Assembly: GCF_008042045.1 (NCBI RefSeq)
Contig: NZ_RDBP01000015.1
Coordinates: 1-63,360 of the forward strand
Source of the DNA: Streptomyces sp. T39
Lineage (GTDB): Bacteria > Actinomycetota > Actinomycetes > Streptomycetales > Streptomycetaceae
Length of the DNA stretch: 63,360 nt
Reading direction: 5' to 3'
The notes beneath the pieces were generated by a model. It ran no database searches. It saw only the letters and a list, made by a program, of their open reading frames with translations, and was not told the origin of the DNA. The translations under genes and the position numbers were made by a program. This document shows positions 8,559 through 16,422 of this stretch, piece by piece. How positions within the stretch are numbered: the stretch's first letter is position 1; every line of letters starts with the position of its first letter.

Positions 8559-9239
8559 TCACCCCACCTGCTCCTTCACCGTCACCCTCCCCTTGCGAAT
8601 CGTCGCCACGCGCCTCGCGCGTTTCGCGAGGACCGAGTCGTGGGTGACCATCACGAAGGTGAAGGCGTGCTCCTGCCAGAGGGTCTCCAGGACGTCCATC
8701 ACCTCGTCCCGCATCGACTCGTCGAGATTCCCGGTGGGTTCGTCGGCGAGCAGCACCGCCGGGCGCTTCACCAACGCCCGCGCGATCGCCACCCGCTGCT
8801 GCTGCCCCCCGGACAGCTCCCCGGGCACGTGCCGCAGCCGCTCCCCGAGCCCCACCGACGCCAGCGCCTCGCCCGCGCGTTCGCGGCGTTCGGCGGCCCG
8901 CAGGCCGAGGGGGACGAGCGCGGTCTCCACGTTCTCCTGGGCGGTCAGCGTCGGGATCAGGTTGAAGCCCTGGAAGACGAACCCGATCTTCTCCGCGCGC
9001 ACCCGGGTGAGCCGTGCCTCCGGGAGCGTCGCGAGGTCCGTGCCGTCGAGCAGCACGCTGCCCCCGGTCGGCCTGTCGAGCCCGCCGAGCATCTGGAGCA
9101 GCGTCGACTTGCCGCCGCCGGTCGGGCCCTTGATCACCAGGCGGTCGCCGTCCTCGATGGTGAGGTCGACCCCGTCGAGGGCGTGCACGGTCTCCTTGCC
9201 CCGCCGGTAGCTCTTGGTGACGGCGCTGAGCTGGTACAT
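8559..9239 (-). CDS. ABC transporter ATP-binding protein, MacB/LolD type
   Basis: A 226-residue ATPase subunit with Walker A GPTGGGKST (about residue 40), Q-loop VFQGFNLIPTL, signature LSGGQQQRVAIARAL, Walker B VLLADEPTGNLDES and H-loop VTHD. The GFNLIPTLTAQENVE and ADEPTGNLD wording is typical of LolD/FtsE/MacB ATPases that work with FtsX-type permeases. ATG 9239 (MYQLSAV) has GGAG seven bases upstream; the frame's extension upstream is not supported. Its partner permease lies immediately upstream in the same direction but survives only as a C-terminal stub, so this ATPase may be orphaned. Confidence 0.93.
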   Translation of the reverse strand: MYQLSAVTKSYRRGKETVHALDGVDLTIEDGDRLVIKGPTGGGKSTLLQMLGGLDRPTGGSVLLDGTDLATLPEARLTRVRAEKIGFVFQGFNLIPTLTAQENVETALVPLGLRAAERRERAGEALASVGLGERLRHVPGELSGGQQQRVAIARALVKRPAVLLADEPTGNLDESMRDEVMDVLETLWQEHAFTFVMVTHDSVLAKRARRVATIRKGRVTVKEQVG

Positions 9240-9283
9240 CTGCAACTCCTGTTGTGCGATGAGGGAAAGGGGGCCGGGGCGCG

Positions 9284-9451
9284 TCACTCGACGCGGCGCA
9301 GCGCGTCCGCCGGGCGCAGGCGCGACGCGCGCCAGCCGCCGAAGCCGCCCGCCACGAGCCCGCCGGCGACGGCGAGCGCGACGGCCAGGCCGATGGTGGT
9401 CAGCGAGACGGGCGCGGTGAGCACGATGTCCAGGGCGCGCGTGGAGGCCCC
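9284..9451 (-). pseudogene. C-terminal remnant of FtsX/MacB-type permease
   Basis: Reading leftwards, the last about 55 codons give TIGLAVALAVAGGLVAGGFG, then GWRASRLRPADALRRVE and a stop at 9284. This is the final transmembrane helix and conserved tail of an FtsX-family permease. Such proteins normally run to 400-850 residues. Upstream, the frame turns into non-permease sequence, and another gene ends at 9517, so a deletion or insertion breakpoint lies between about 9452 and 9516. It precedes the ATPase gene by 44 bp, the usual order of the operon. Confidence 0.85.
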
Positions 9452-9516
9452 GGGGCCCCCGGCCCCGCCCGGCCCGGCCACCCGCATCCCGCCGGCCGCG
9501 CGACGCCGCGGGCCCG

Positions 9517-10050
9517 TCAGCCGGGGAAGGAGAAGTAGAGCGCCTCGCTGTAGAAGGACGCGAAGTGCTTCTGCCAGTCGGCTCGGACGGCTGCCAGCCA
9601 GTCGTCGTTCCGGCCGGCGATCGCCGCCTCGGCCCGGGCGACGGCGTCGGGGATGTCGTCGGACGCCAGACGCCGCACGCTCGCCGCCGGGTCGTCGTCC
9701 GTCAGCGAGACGATCTCCCCGGTCTCGAGGACGACGTACTTCGCCTGCTGCTTCTCGAGATGAGCCGTGGTCCGGGCAACGCAGTCGGCGAACTCGGCGT
9801 CGTCCTCCAGGCCCTGGCCGACCACGCGCAGGAGGTCGCGGAGCAGGGCCGCCCCTTCGGCGTAGTCCGCGGCGATGCCGATCGGAGGGTTCCAGATCAT
9901 GGACGGGACGATCGTCGTTCCGCGCCCCGCCATGAGCTTGTGCGCGAGCGGGATGTCCCAGTTGTGCTCGGATATGCACCGGATCCGCCGGGGGAGCTCT
10001 GCCTCGTTCGGCATCGAGTCTGCGGAATAGAGATACGAACGGTTTGCCAT
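9517..10050 (-). CDS. Uncharacterised MANRSYLYS-type protein
   Basis: A 177-residue soluble protein beginning MANRSYLYSADSMP, with ISEHNWDIPLAHKLMAGRG and a helical C-terminal half ending FYSEALYFSFPG. I recognise the opening as recurrent in uncharacterised actinobacterial proteins (possibly annotated DUF7822) but know of no tested function. ATG 10050 is chosen because conserved sequence begins there; the frame upstream is low-complexity Arg-rich and reads as noncoding. It lies at the breakpoint of the truncated permease, so it may have arrived with the rearrangement. Confidence 0.78.
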   Translation of the reverse strand: MANRSYLYSADSMPNEAELPRRIRCISEHNWDIPLAHKLMAGRGTTIVPSMIWNPPIGIAADYAEGAALLRDLLRVVGQGLEDDAEFADCVARTTAHLEKQQAKYVVLETGEIVSLTDDDPAASVRRLASDDIPDAVARAEAAIAGRNDDWLAAVRADWQKHFASFYSEALYFSFPG

Positions 10051-10264
10051 GGTGGCGACGCTACCAACGGGGACGGACACCCCCGGCCGGGCGTCCTCGG
10101 CCAGCCCCGGGCAGCGAGGTGTGTGCCGGTGCCGGCGTGATCCGGAAGGCAGGGCCCGGCGAGGCGGCATCCCGGCGGCGGCACGACGAAGTGTCGCCCC
10201 ACGGGCCGTCCGGCGCACACACTGTCCCTGGCCGCAGGGCGCACGGGCTGTCTACGGTCCTCGC

Positions 10265-10609
10265 ATGACACACAGCTTCGCCCTCCACGTCCCGGACGTG
10301 GACCTCGACCCCGAGCCGCTCGCATCCGGCCAGATCCTCTCCGGCACCCCGGAGGTGTCCGGGAAGGTGATCTGGGAGGCCGAGGACGGACGCCAGGTCC
10401 GAGGGGTCTGGCAGATCACCCCGGGTGTCGTCACCGACGTCGAGGCCGACGAACTCTTCGTCGTCCTCAGCGGGTCGGCGACCATCGAGGTGGCGGGCGG
10501 CGCCACGTTCACCGTCGGGCCCGGAGACATGGCGATCCTGCGGGAGGGCGACCGCACGACGTGGACCGTCCACGAGACGCTGCGCAAGGTGTACGCGATC
10601 ACCCGATGA
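10265..10609 (+). CDS. Cupin-domain protein
   Basis: A 114-residue single-domain cupin of the COG3450/DUF861 type. Features: SGTPEVSGKVIWEAEDGRQV, GVWQITPGVVTDVEADELFVVLSGSATIEV, and the second motif GPGDMAILREGDRTTWTVHETLRKVY. The usual metal-binding HxH of classical cupins is absent (the first motif reads TDVEADE), as in EutQ-like members. The substrate is unknown. It starts at ATG 10265, with 214 bp of divergent spacer to the gene on the left. About 260 bp of noncoding DNA follow. Confidence 0.85.
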   Translation: MTHSFALHVPDVDLDPEPLASGQILSGTPEVSGKVIWEAEDGRQVRGVWQITPGVVTDVEADELFVVLSGSATIEVAGGATFTVGPGDMAILREGDRTTWTVHETLRKVYAITR

Positions 10610-10868
10610 CGGCGGGCCCGGCGCCGTCCCGGTGGGGGCCGCCGGCCGGACTCCGGTGCCTCCTCCCCCTCCGCCGGCAGGGGGGCGAGAACCCGGACGC
10701 CTTCCTCCCCGACACCGTGATCGACCCGGCTGCCCGTCCGTCACCGCCGCCGACCGCGAGATCCGTGGCGGCGGTCAGAGGCTGCGTGGCCCTCCGGGCC
10801 GGCCGCCACCGGTTCAGCGCGTACGGCGCCCGCGGACACGTGCACGGAGAACGCTGCGACGGCCGTGC

Positions 10869-12149
10869 TCAGCGGCCGTCGCGGCGCCACGTGTAGCGCA
10901 TCACCGCGTCGAGACACCGCTCGCGCAACGGGTCGGGCGGCGGCGGGAGCACGGGCGACGGCGGGAGCAGCCGGCGCGACGCCTCGACGCACCGCTCGTC
11001 GTCGTGCAGCGCGAGCCCGTACACGGCGGCACACCGCACCTCGTGGTCCGTGTCGTCGAGCAGGGCGGCCATGGCGTCGGCGAAGCCGGGGTCGTGGACC
11101 CTGCTCTCGGCGAGCGTGCCGCAGGCGGCCTGCCGGACCGCCGCGTCCCTGTCCCTCATCAGCGCCAGCACCGTCTCACCCACGTCGCCGGGAAGGGCGG
11201 GCTGCTCCCGCCAGGTGCCGAGCCCGCTCGCCACCGCGCGCCGTATCCCCGCGTCCGGGTGGCCGGCGTGACGCAGGAGGGCGGCGTCGGCTCGCGGATC
11301 GGCGTGCTCGCCGAGCGCGACCAGCACCTCGGTGAGCACGGCCACGTCCTCCTCCTGCGTCGACCAGTCGGTGAACACATCCAGCGCGGGGCCGGCGAAC
11401 GCGTCCTCGTCGCTGCCGTCGAAAAGATGGGTCAGACGGAGCACCGCGGCGCCGAAGAGACGGTGGCACGGTGCCGCGTGCGTGCGCAGCGCCAGGGCGG
11501 ACGCCCAGGTCTCCCCGTCCCGGCGGACGGCCAGCTCGGTGGCGGCATGCCCCCATGTGCTGTGGTCCGGGTCGTGCCGCAACGCGCGGGCCAGCAGATC
11601 CTCGAACGGGGCGCGGATGCCGAGCCGCTGCTCCAGGATCGTGAGGATCGCCCCGTGTCCGTCCCGGACGGACACCCCGCCGAGGGTGAACTCGACGACG
11701 CTGTCGAACTCGTCGTCCGGGACCCGGGTGCGGACGACACCGTCGGGCGAGCCCGTGCGGCGCCGCAGCTCCGCTTCGGCCCCCGCCTGGTGCCGGGCGT
11801 TGGCGAGATCGCGCATCCCGCACAGCTCGGTACGGGAACGGCGGGCGCGGATGCGGTCGTCCAGCAGGGCCTCCACCAGCGCGGGCGACCCCGAGTCGAC
11901 CGCCTCGCGCAGCGACGGGAGCTCCTCCGGCGGGCTCGCGCCCGGATCCGCCCCGTACCGGAGCAGCAGCTGCGCGATGTGCCCTGCGTGCGCCCGCACC
12001 GCCAGGCGGAACGCGACATCCACCGTGCCGAGCTCCTCCGTGCCCGAGTGAAGAAGGAGCTGCACCAGGGCGGTGTCCCCCGCCCTCACCGCGGCCAACA
12101 GGGCGGAACCGTTCTCCGCCGCGCCCTCCGCAACCGTGCCCACGCCCAA
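10869..12149 (-). CDS. Ankyrin/HEAT-repeat protein
   Basis: A 426-residue solenoid protein. The first about 120 residues hold ankyrin-like units (GSALLAAVRAGDTALVQLLL, AHAGHIAQLLLRYGADPG, SGSPALVEALLDD). The last about 190 hold HEAT-like helical pairs (HPDAGIRRAVASGLGTW, DRDAAVRQAACGTLAES, DTDHEVRCAAVYGLALHDDE). The middle is helical and unassigned. Such scaffolds mediate protein binding; no catalytic motif is visible. ATG 12149 follows an apparent noncoding gap. No neighbour suggests a partner. Confidence 0.82.
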   Translation of the reverse strand: MGVGTVAEGAAENGSALLAAVRAGDTALVQLLLHSGTEELGTVDVAFRLAVRAHAGHIAQLLLRYGADPGASPPEELPSLREAVDSGSPALVEALLDDRIRARRSRTELCGMRDLANARHQAGAEAELRRRTGSPDGVVRTRVPDDEFDSVVEFTLGGVSVRDGHGAILTILEQRLGIRAPFEDLLARALRHDPDHSTWGHAATELAVRRDGETWASALALRTHAAPCHRLFGAAVLRLTHLFDGSDEDAFAGPALDVFTDWSTQEEDVAVLTEVLVALGEHADPRADAALLRHAGHPDAGIRRAVASGLGTWREQPALPGDVGETVLALMRDRDAAVRQAACGTLAESRVHDPGFADAMAALLDDTDHEVRCAAVYGLALHDDERCVEASRRLLPPSPVLPPPPDPLRERCLDAVMRYTWRRDGR

Positions 12150-12320
12150 GGCCGCCCCCCACCGTCACATGCTCCCGGCCAGTCTAGGGACGCCTGCCGC
12201 GCCCGCGACGACGCGCCGGCTCCGCGGCAGGCGATCCGGACCGCCGGGCGGGTGTCCGTGGCCCGGCAGGCGGTGACGGCACCGGCCAGGGGCATCCCGG
12301 CCGTCGGCCGGGCGCTGGTG

Positions 12321-12716
12321 TCAGGACTGCTGAGGGCGGCCGAAGAGGAGGTCGTAGCCGACGGGGAGCTGGAGCAGGATCTGCCCCATCAGGTCCTCGC
12401 CTGCCGCGTCGGCGACGGTGGACAGCACCGCGCTGACGTCCCAGGTCGCGGTCCGCTCGGTCGCGCCCTCGATCCAGGCGGCGGTCGCGCGGACGAACCG
12501 CTCAGGGGACAGCGGCTCGGCGCTCTGCAGCGGGTTGAGCAGGATCAGGGCGAAGCTCTCCGGCAGGCGTGCCGCGAGCTGGGCGCGGACCCCGCCGACC
12601 AGGTGCGCGCCGAGCAGGGCGAGCACCACGCGGGCCGCACGATCGGCTTCCTCCGGAGTGACGTACTCGCCGCGTTCCCTCACGTGGTCGAGGAACGCTT
12701 CGCGTCGCAGGGTCAT
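12321..12716 (-). CDS. DUF2267 domain protein
   Basis: A 131-residue helical protein of the DUF2267 family: MTLRREAFLDHVRERGEYVT, EEADRAARVVLALLGAHLVGGVRAQLAARLPESF, and the C-terminal LLQLPVGYDLLFG. Members often sit beside Hsp20 and other stress genes, as here, but have no known activity. GGGGAGG eight bases before ATG 12716 fixes the start. About 100 bp separate it from the upstream hsp18 gene in the same direction, so it may be part of the heat-shock transcript. Confidence 0.87.
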   Translation of the reverse strand: MTLRREAFLDHVRERGEYVTPEEADRAARVVLALLGAHLVGGVRAQLAARLPESFALILLNPLQSAEPLSPERFVRATAAWIEGATERTATWDVSAVLSTVADAAGEDLMGQILLQLPVGYDLLFGRPQQS

Positions 12717-12814
12717 CTCGCGCCTCCCCGTTCTTCTTCGGAACATCCGTGGGGCGCGGAGGGCGGGGTGAGGGGGAGATCAGGTGCCTGCCCTCCGCGC
12801 CGGTCCGGCCGGTG

Positions 12815-13246
12815 TCAGCCGGAGATCTCCTTGCGGCCGGAGCCGGCGCCGATGGAGATCTTGCGGGGCTTGGCGCGCTCGGCGATGGGGATGCGCAGCG
12901 TGAGCACGCCCGCGTCGTAGTCGGCCTGGATGTGCTCGGTGTCCAGGGTGTCGGCGAGGACGAGCTGGCGGGAGAAGACGCCCAGCGGCCGCTCGGACAG
13001 TTCCATCTGCACGTCGTCGGCCTTGGCCACCGGTCGGCGCTCGGCCTTGACGGTGAGCATGTTCCGCTCGACGTCGATGTCGATCGCGTCCGCGGTGACG
13101 CCTGGGATGTCGAAGGCCACGACGTACTCGTCGCCCTCGCGGTAGGCGTCCATGGGCACCGCGGACGGCTTCGACCAGGTACCCGGGCCCATCAGGTGCT
13201 GCGCCAGCCGGTCCAGCTCACGGAAGGGGTCGGTGCGCATCAACAT
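12815..13246 (-). CDS. hsp18: Small heat-shock protein Hsp18 (Hsp20/alpha-crystallin)
   Basis: A 143-residue ATP-independent holdase. The alpha-crystallin domain spans about residues 35-130: VPMDAYREGDEYVVAFDIPGV, ERNMLTVKAERRP, ERPLGVFSRQLVL, and the ADYDAGVLTLRIPIAERAKPR edge strand with the IxI-like IPI. GGAGGTG upstream of ATG 13246 (MLMRTDPFRELDR) sets the start and excludes the longer frame. An exact RheA operator lies 67 bp upstream, with the rheA-like gene divergent on the other side, the arrangement known from S. albus. Expected to be strongly heat-induced. Confidence 0.95.
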   Translation of the reverse strand: MLMRTDPFRELDRLAQHLMGPGTWSKPSAVPMDAYREGDEYVVAFDIPGVTADAIDIDVERNMLTVKAERRPVAKADDVQMELSERPLGVFSRQLVLADTLDTEHIQADYDAGVLTLRIPIAERAKPRKISIGAGSGRKEISG

Positions 13247-13312
13247 CGTGAAAACACCTCCAGCAGGTTCAGGCAGTTGCTGCCAATGCGCTTCACTGAC
13301 TCCGTTGTAACA

Positions 13313-13331
13313 TGTCATCTGATGGATGACA
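13313..13331. promoter_or_regulatory. RheA operator
   Basis: TGTCATC-N5-GATGACA, perfect in both arms. It is identical to the inverted repeat described for RheA, the thermosensing repressor of hsp18 in Streptomyces albus. It lies between the divergent hsp18 and rheA genes and can control both. Confidence 0.93.
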
Positions 13332-13335
13332 AACA

Positions 13336-13357
13336 TGTCGTCGTCCACGTGACGACA
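13336..13357. promoter_or_regulatory. Second, relaxed inverted repeat beside the RheA operator
   Basis: TGTCGTC-N8-GACGACA, five bases from the first site. The arms resemble the RheA half-site TGTCATC with one change each, and the spacer is three bases longer. It lies 17 bp before the rheA start and may be a weaker autoregulatory site; binding is inferred only. Confidence 0.5.
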
Positions 13358-13374
13358 ACCCGAGGGAGGTGCCC

Positions 13375-14025
13375 GTGACCGCAGCCGAACAACCGTCGAC
13401 GACCAGCACCGACGCCCACAGCCCGGCGTCCTTTCTCGCCGCCGCGGCGGCTCTCGCCGCCATCGACGACGCCCTGCGCGATGCCCAGCACGAAACCCCC
13501 GATGCCGCCGAACCCGGTCCCGAGCAGGCGCTGGCCTCCCTGATGCTGCTGCGGCAGGTGCGGGAGCAGCTCGCCGGCTGGGAGACGGGTCTGATCGAGA
13601 CCGCCCGCGAGGCGGGCGCCAGCTGGGCGGACCTCGCCCGGCCCCTCGGCGTCGCCAGCCGCCAGGCCGCCGAACGCCGATACCTGCGCGGCCGCCCGGG
13701 CGCCGTCGGCACCACCGGGGAGCAGCGCGTGACGGCCACCCGCCAGGCCAGGGCGGCCGAACGCGCCACCGCTGCCTGGGCCCGCGCCAACGCCGCCGAC
13801 CTGCGCCGGCTCGCCGGCCAGATCACCGCGCTCGCCCACCTCGCGCCGGAAGCTCGCCCGGCCCAGGCCGCCCTGCATGCCGCCCTCGGCGCCGCCGACG
13901 CCGCCGAGCTCATCGCCCCCCTGACCGGCATGCGCCCCTACCTCGATGCCCACCACACCGACCTCGTCACCCGGCTCGACGCCCTCGACGACCGGCTCAC
14001 GACGTCGGCGGCCGACGACGGCTGA
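13375..14025 (+). CDS. rheA: RheA-type repressor of hsp18
   Basis: A 216-residue DNA-binding protein matching the streptomycete family annotated as HSP18 transcriptional regulator. The core is LMLLRQVREQLAGWETGLIE, then GASWADLARPLGVASRQAAERRYLRGRP, a helix-turn-helix. It is very rich in Ala and Arg, with long helices (RAAERATAAWARANAADLRRL). RheA is itself the thermometer, losing DNA binding reversibly at high temperature. GAGGGAGG precedes GTG 13375; a GTG two codons earlier is too close. Divergent from hsp18 across the operator. The last third is less conserved. Confidence 0.88.
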   Translation: MTAAEQPSTTSTDAHSPASFLAAAAALAAIDDALRDAQHETPDAAEPGPEQALASLMLLRQVREQLAGWETGLIETAREAGASWADLARPLGVASRQAAERRYLRGRPGAVGTTGEQRVTATRQARAAERATAAWARANAADLRRLAGQITALAHLAPEARPAQAALHAALGAADAAELIAPLTGMRPYLDAHHTDLVTRLDALDDRLTTSAADDG

Positions 14026-14154
14026 CTCCCCCACGAAGCTCCACGGACATGCGGGTGCATTCCGGCCCGCCCCCGAACCGCGCCGCAGGCGGGACACGCC
14101 CCGCCCCGGCCCGAGCCCCATCCGTTCATGACGTTCCCACAGAAAGAGACCCCC

Positions 14155-16071
14155 ATGGGCAGCAGTGTCGAGACGCTGGAATTCCAGGCGGAGACCCGCC
14201 AGTTGCTCCGGCTGGTGATCCACTCGATCTACTCGAACAAGGACATCTTCCTGCGCGAGCTGATCTCGAACGCCTCCGACGCCCTGGACAAGCTGAGGCT
14301 GGAGTCGCTGACCGACTCCAGCCTCGAGGTCGACAGCGGCGACCTGCACATCTCGTTGGAGGTCGACGCGGACGCCCGCACACTGACCGTCCGTGACAAC
14401 GGGATCGGCATGACCCGGGACGAACTCGTGGAGGTGATCGGCACGATCGCCAAGTCCGGCACCGCGAGCCTGCTGGAGAAGATCAAGGAGTCCAAGGACG
14501 CCGCCACCGCCGAGAGCCTGATCGGCCAGTTCGGCGTCGGCTTCTACTCGGCGTTCATGGTGGCCGACAAGGTCACCCTGCGCACGCGGCGGGCCGGCAC
14601 CGAGTCCGGCACCCGGTGGGAGTCCGACGGCGAGGGCACCTACGACATCCAGGACGTCGACGGACTCCCCGTGGGCACCTCGGTCACCCTCCACCTCAAG
14701 CCCGCCGACAGCGAGGACGGGCTCGCCGACTACCTGTCCCCGGCAAAGATCCGGCAGATCGTCAAGCAGTACTCGGACTTCATCCGCTGGCCCATCCGGA
14801 TGGCCGCCGAGCGCACCGGCACCGAGGGCGAGACCACCCACGACGTCGACACGCTCAACTCGATGAAGGCGCTGTGGGCCCGGCCGCGCAGCGAGGTGAG
14901 CCAGGACGAGTACAACGAGTTCTACCAGCAGATCAGCCACGACTGGCTCGCCCCGGCCGAGACGATCCACATGCGCGCCGAGGGCACCTTCGAGTACGAG
15001 GCGCTGCTGTTCATCCCCTCGCAGGCCCCCTTCGACCTGTTCTCCCGCGAGACCAGGCGCGGCGTGCAGCTGTACGTCAAGCGGGTGTTCATCATGGACG
15101 ACTGCGAAGCGCTCATGCCCGACTACCTGCGCTTCGTGAAGGGTGTCGTGGACGCCCACGACCTGTCGCTGAACGTCTCCCGCGAGATCCTCCAGCACGA
15201 CCGCCAGATCCGCGGCGTCCGCCGGCGCCTGGTCAAGAAGGTCCTCGGCGCCCTCAAGGACATGCAGGCCAAGGACGCCGAGCGCTACGCGAAGGTGTGG
15301 GCGGAGTTCGGCCGGGCGCTGAAGGAGGGCCTGATCGAGGACACGGACAACACCGACGCCCTGCTCGAACTGGTGTCGGCCGCCTCCACCCACGACCCGG
15401 AGAAGACCACCACGCTGCGCCAGTACGTCGAGCGGATGAAGGACGGCCAGGACACCATCTACTATCTGACCGGCGAGACCCGCGCCATGGTGGAGAACTC
15501 CCCGCACATGGAGGCCTTCACCGCCAAGGGATACGAGGTCCTGATCCTCACGGACCCCGTCGACGAGGTGTGGGTGGAGCGGGTCCCGGCCTTCGACGGC
15601 CGTCGTCTGCAGTCCATCGCCAAGGGCCAGGTCGACCTCGACGACTCCGCGGACGGCGACGAGGAGACCGACGCCGAGAAGGCCCGGCGCGAGGAGGACT
15701 TCGCGTCCCTGCTGCCGTGGCTGGCCGCCACTCTGTCCGAGCAGGTCAAGCAGGTCCGCCTGTCGTCGCGCCTGACGACCTCGGCGGCATGCATCGTCGG
15801 TGACGCCGACGACGTGACGCCGACCCTGGAGAAGATGTACCGGGCGATGGGACAGCAACTGCCCACCGTCAAGCGGATCCTGGAACTCAACCCCGCACAC
15901 CCCCTGATCACGGCCCTGCGCACCGCACACGACGCCGACGCCGACGACCCCGCACTGGCGGAGATCGCCGAGCTGGTCTACGGCAGCGCGCTGCTCGCCG
16001 AAGGGGGCGACCTGCCGGACCCGGCCCGCTTCACCCGGCTGCTCACCGACCGCCTGACCCGCGCTCTGTAG
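14155..16071 (+). CDS. htpG: Molecular chaperone HtpG (Hsp90)
   Basis: A 638-residue ATP-dependent dimeric chaperone of normal length. The N-terminal GHKL ATPase domain shows the magnesium/ATP helix LRELISNASDALDKLRLES, TVRDNGIGMT, IGTIAKSGT and the lid GQFGVGFYSAFMVAD. The middle domain has the catalytic-arginine loop NVSREILQHDRQIR, and the C-terminal dimerisation domain ends LAEIAELVYGSALLAEG. ATG 14155 (MGSSVETLEFQ) matches family N-termini; ATG 14128 would add nine residues. It follows the hsp18/rheA block by about 130 bp, making a local heat-shock cluster. Confidence 0.97.
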   Translation: MGSSVETLEFQAETRQLLRLVIHSIYSNKDIFLRELISNASDALDKLRLESLTDSSLEVDSGDLHISLEVDADARTLTVRDNGIGMTRDELVEVIGTIAKSGTASLLEKIKESKDAATAESLIGQFGVGFYSAFMVADKVTLRTRRAGTESGTRWESDGEGTYDIQDVDGLPVGTSVTLHLKPADSEDGLADYLSPAKIRQIVKQYSDFIRWPIRMAAERTGTEGETTHDVDTLNSMKALWARPRSEVSQDEYNEFYQQISHDWLAPAETIHMRAEGTFEYEALLFIPSQAPFDLFSRETRRGVQLYVKRVFIMDDCEALMPDYLRFVKGVVDAHDLSLNVSREILQHDRQIRGVRRRLVKKVLGALKDMQAKDAERYAKVWAEFGRALKEGLIEDTDNTDALLELVSAASTHDPEKTTTLRQYVERMKDGQDTIYYLTGETRAMVENSPHMEAFTAKGYEVLILTDPVDEVWVERVPAFDGRRLQSIAKGQVDLDDSADGDEETDAEKARREEDFASLLPWLAATLSEQVKQVRLSSRLTTSAACIVGDADDVTPTLEKMYRAMGQQLPTVKRILELNPAHPLITALRTAHDADADDPALAEIAELVYGSALLAEGGDLPDPARFTRLLTDRLTRAL

Positions 16072-16135
16072 GCCTTGGGTGCGGCCCGGCGGCACGGCCG
16101 AAACGCCCCGGTCGCACCCTCCCACGCCCCATGGG

Positions 16136-16174
16136 CCCGCCCGCCACGACACCCGGGGAGTCGTGGCGGGCGGG
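16136..16174 (+). terminator. Terminator hairpin after htpG
   Basis: Perfect 15-bp stem (CCCGCCCGCCACGAC and complement) with a 9-nt loop, 65 bp after the htpG stop. It has no U-tract. Confidence 0.85.
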
Positions 16175-16249
16175 TTCGACGGTGATGTCGTCGACAGAAG
16201 TGGCGGTCGGGGAATCCGGCGAGGACCGGGACCGGTTCGAGGAGGCGGC

Positions 16250-16340
16250 GTTCCGGAGCGGCGCCCGTTCCGGTATCCGTTCCGGAGCGGCGCCCGTTCC
16301 GTATCCGTTCCGGAGCGGCGCCCGTTCCGTATCCGTTCCG
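16250..16340. repeat. 28-bp tandem repeats
   Basis: Three copies (16250-16278, 16279-16306, 16307-16334) of a unit opening GTTCCGGAGCGGCGCCCG and closing TTCCGTATCC, plus the start of a fourth. The first copy has one extra G. They occupy the otherwise empty 250 bp between the htpG terminator and the next gene. Confidence 0.92.
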
Positions 16341-16422
16341 GCAGGAGATGCCGGGGGGTGCGCGGGCGGCGGTGCCGGAAACCGGGATGACAGCACGACT
16401 CGGTGATCCCTAGGGTCGGCCC

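Noticed and set aside
16079..16406. Coding potential of the GERAPLRNG-type repeats next to htpG
   Set aside because: The 28-bp unit is not a multiple of three, so each copy changes frame; the peptide repeats arise from the DNA repeat.
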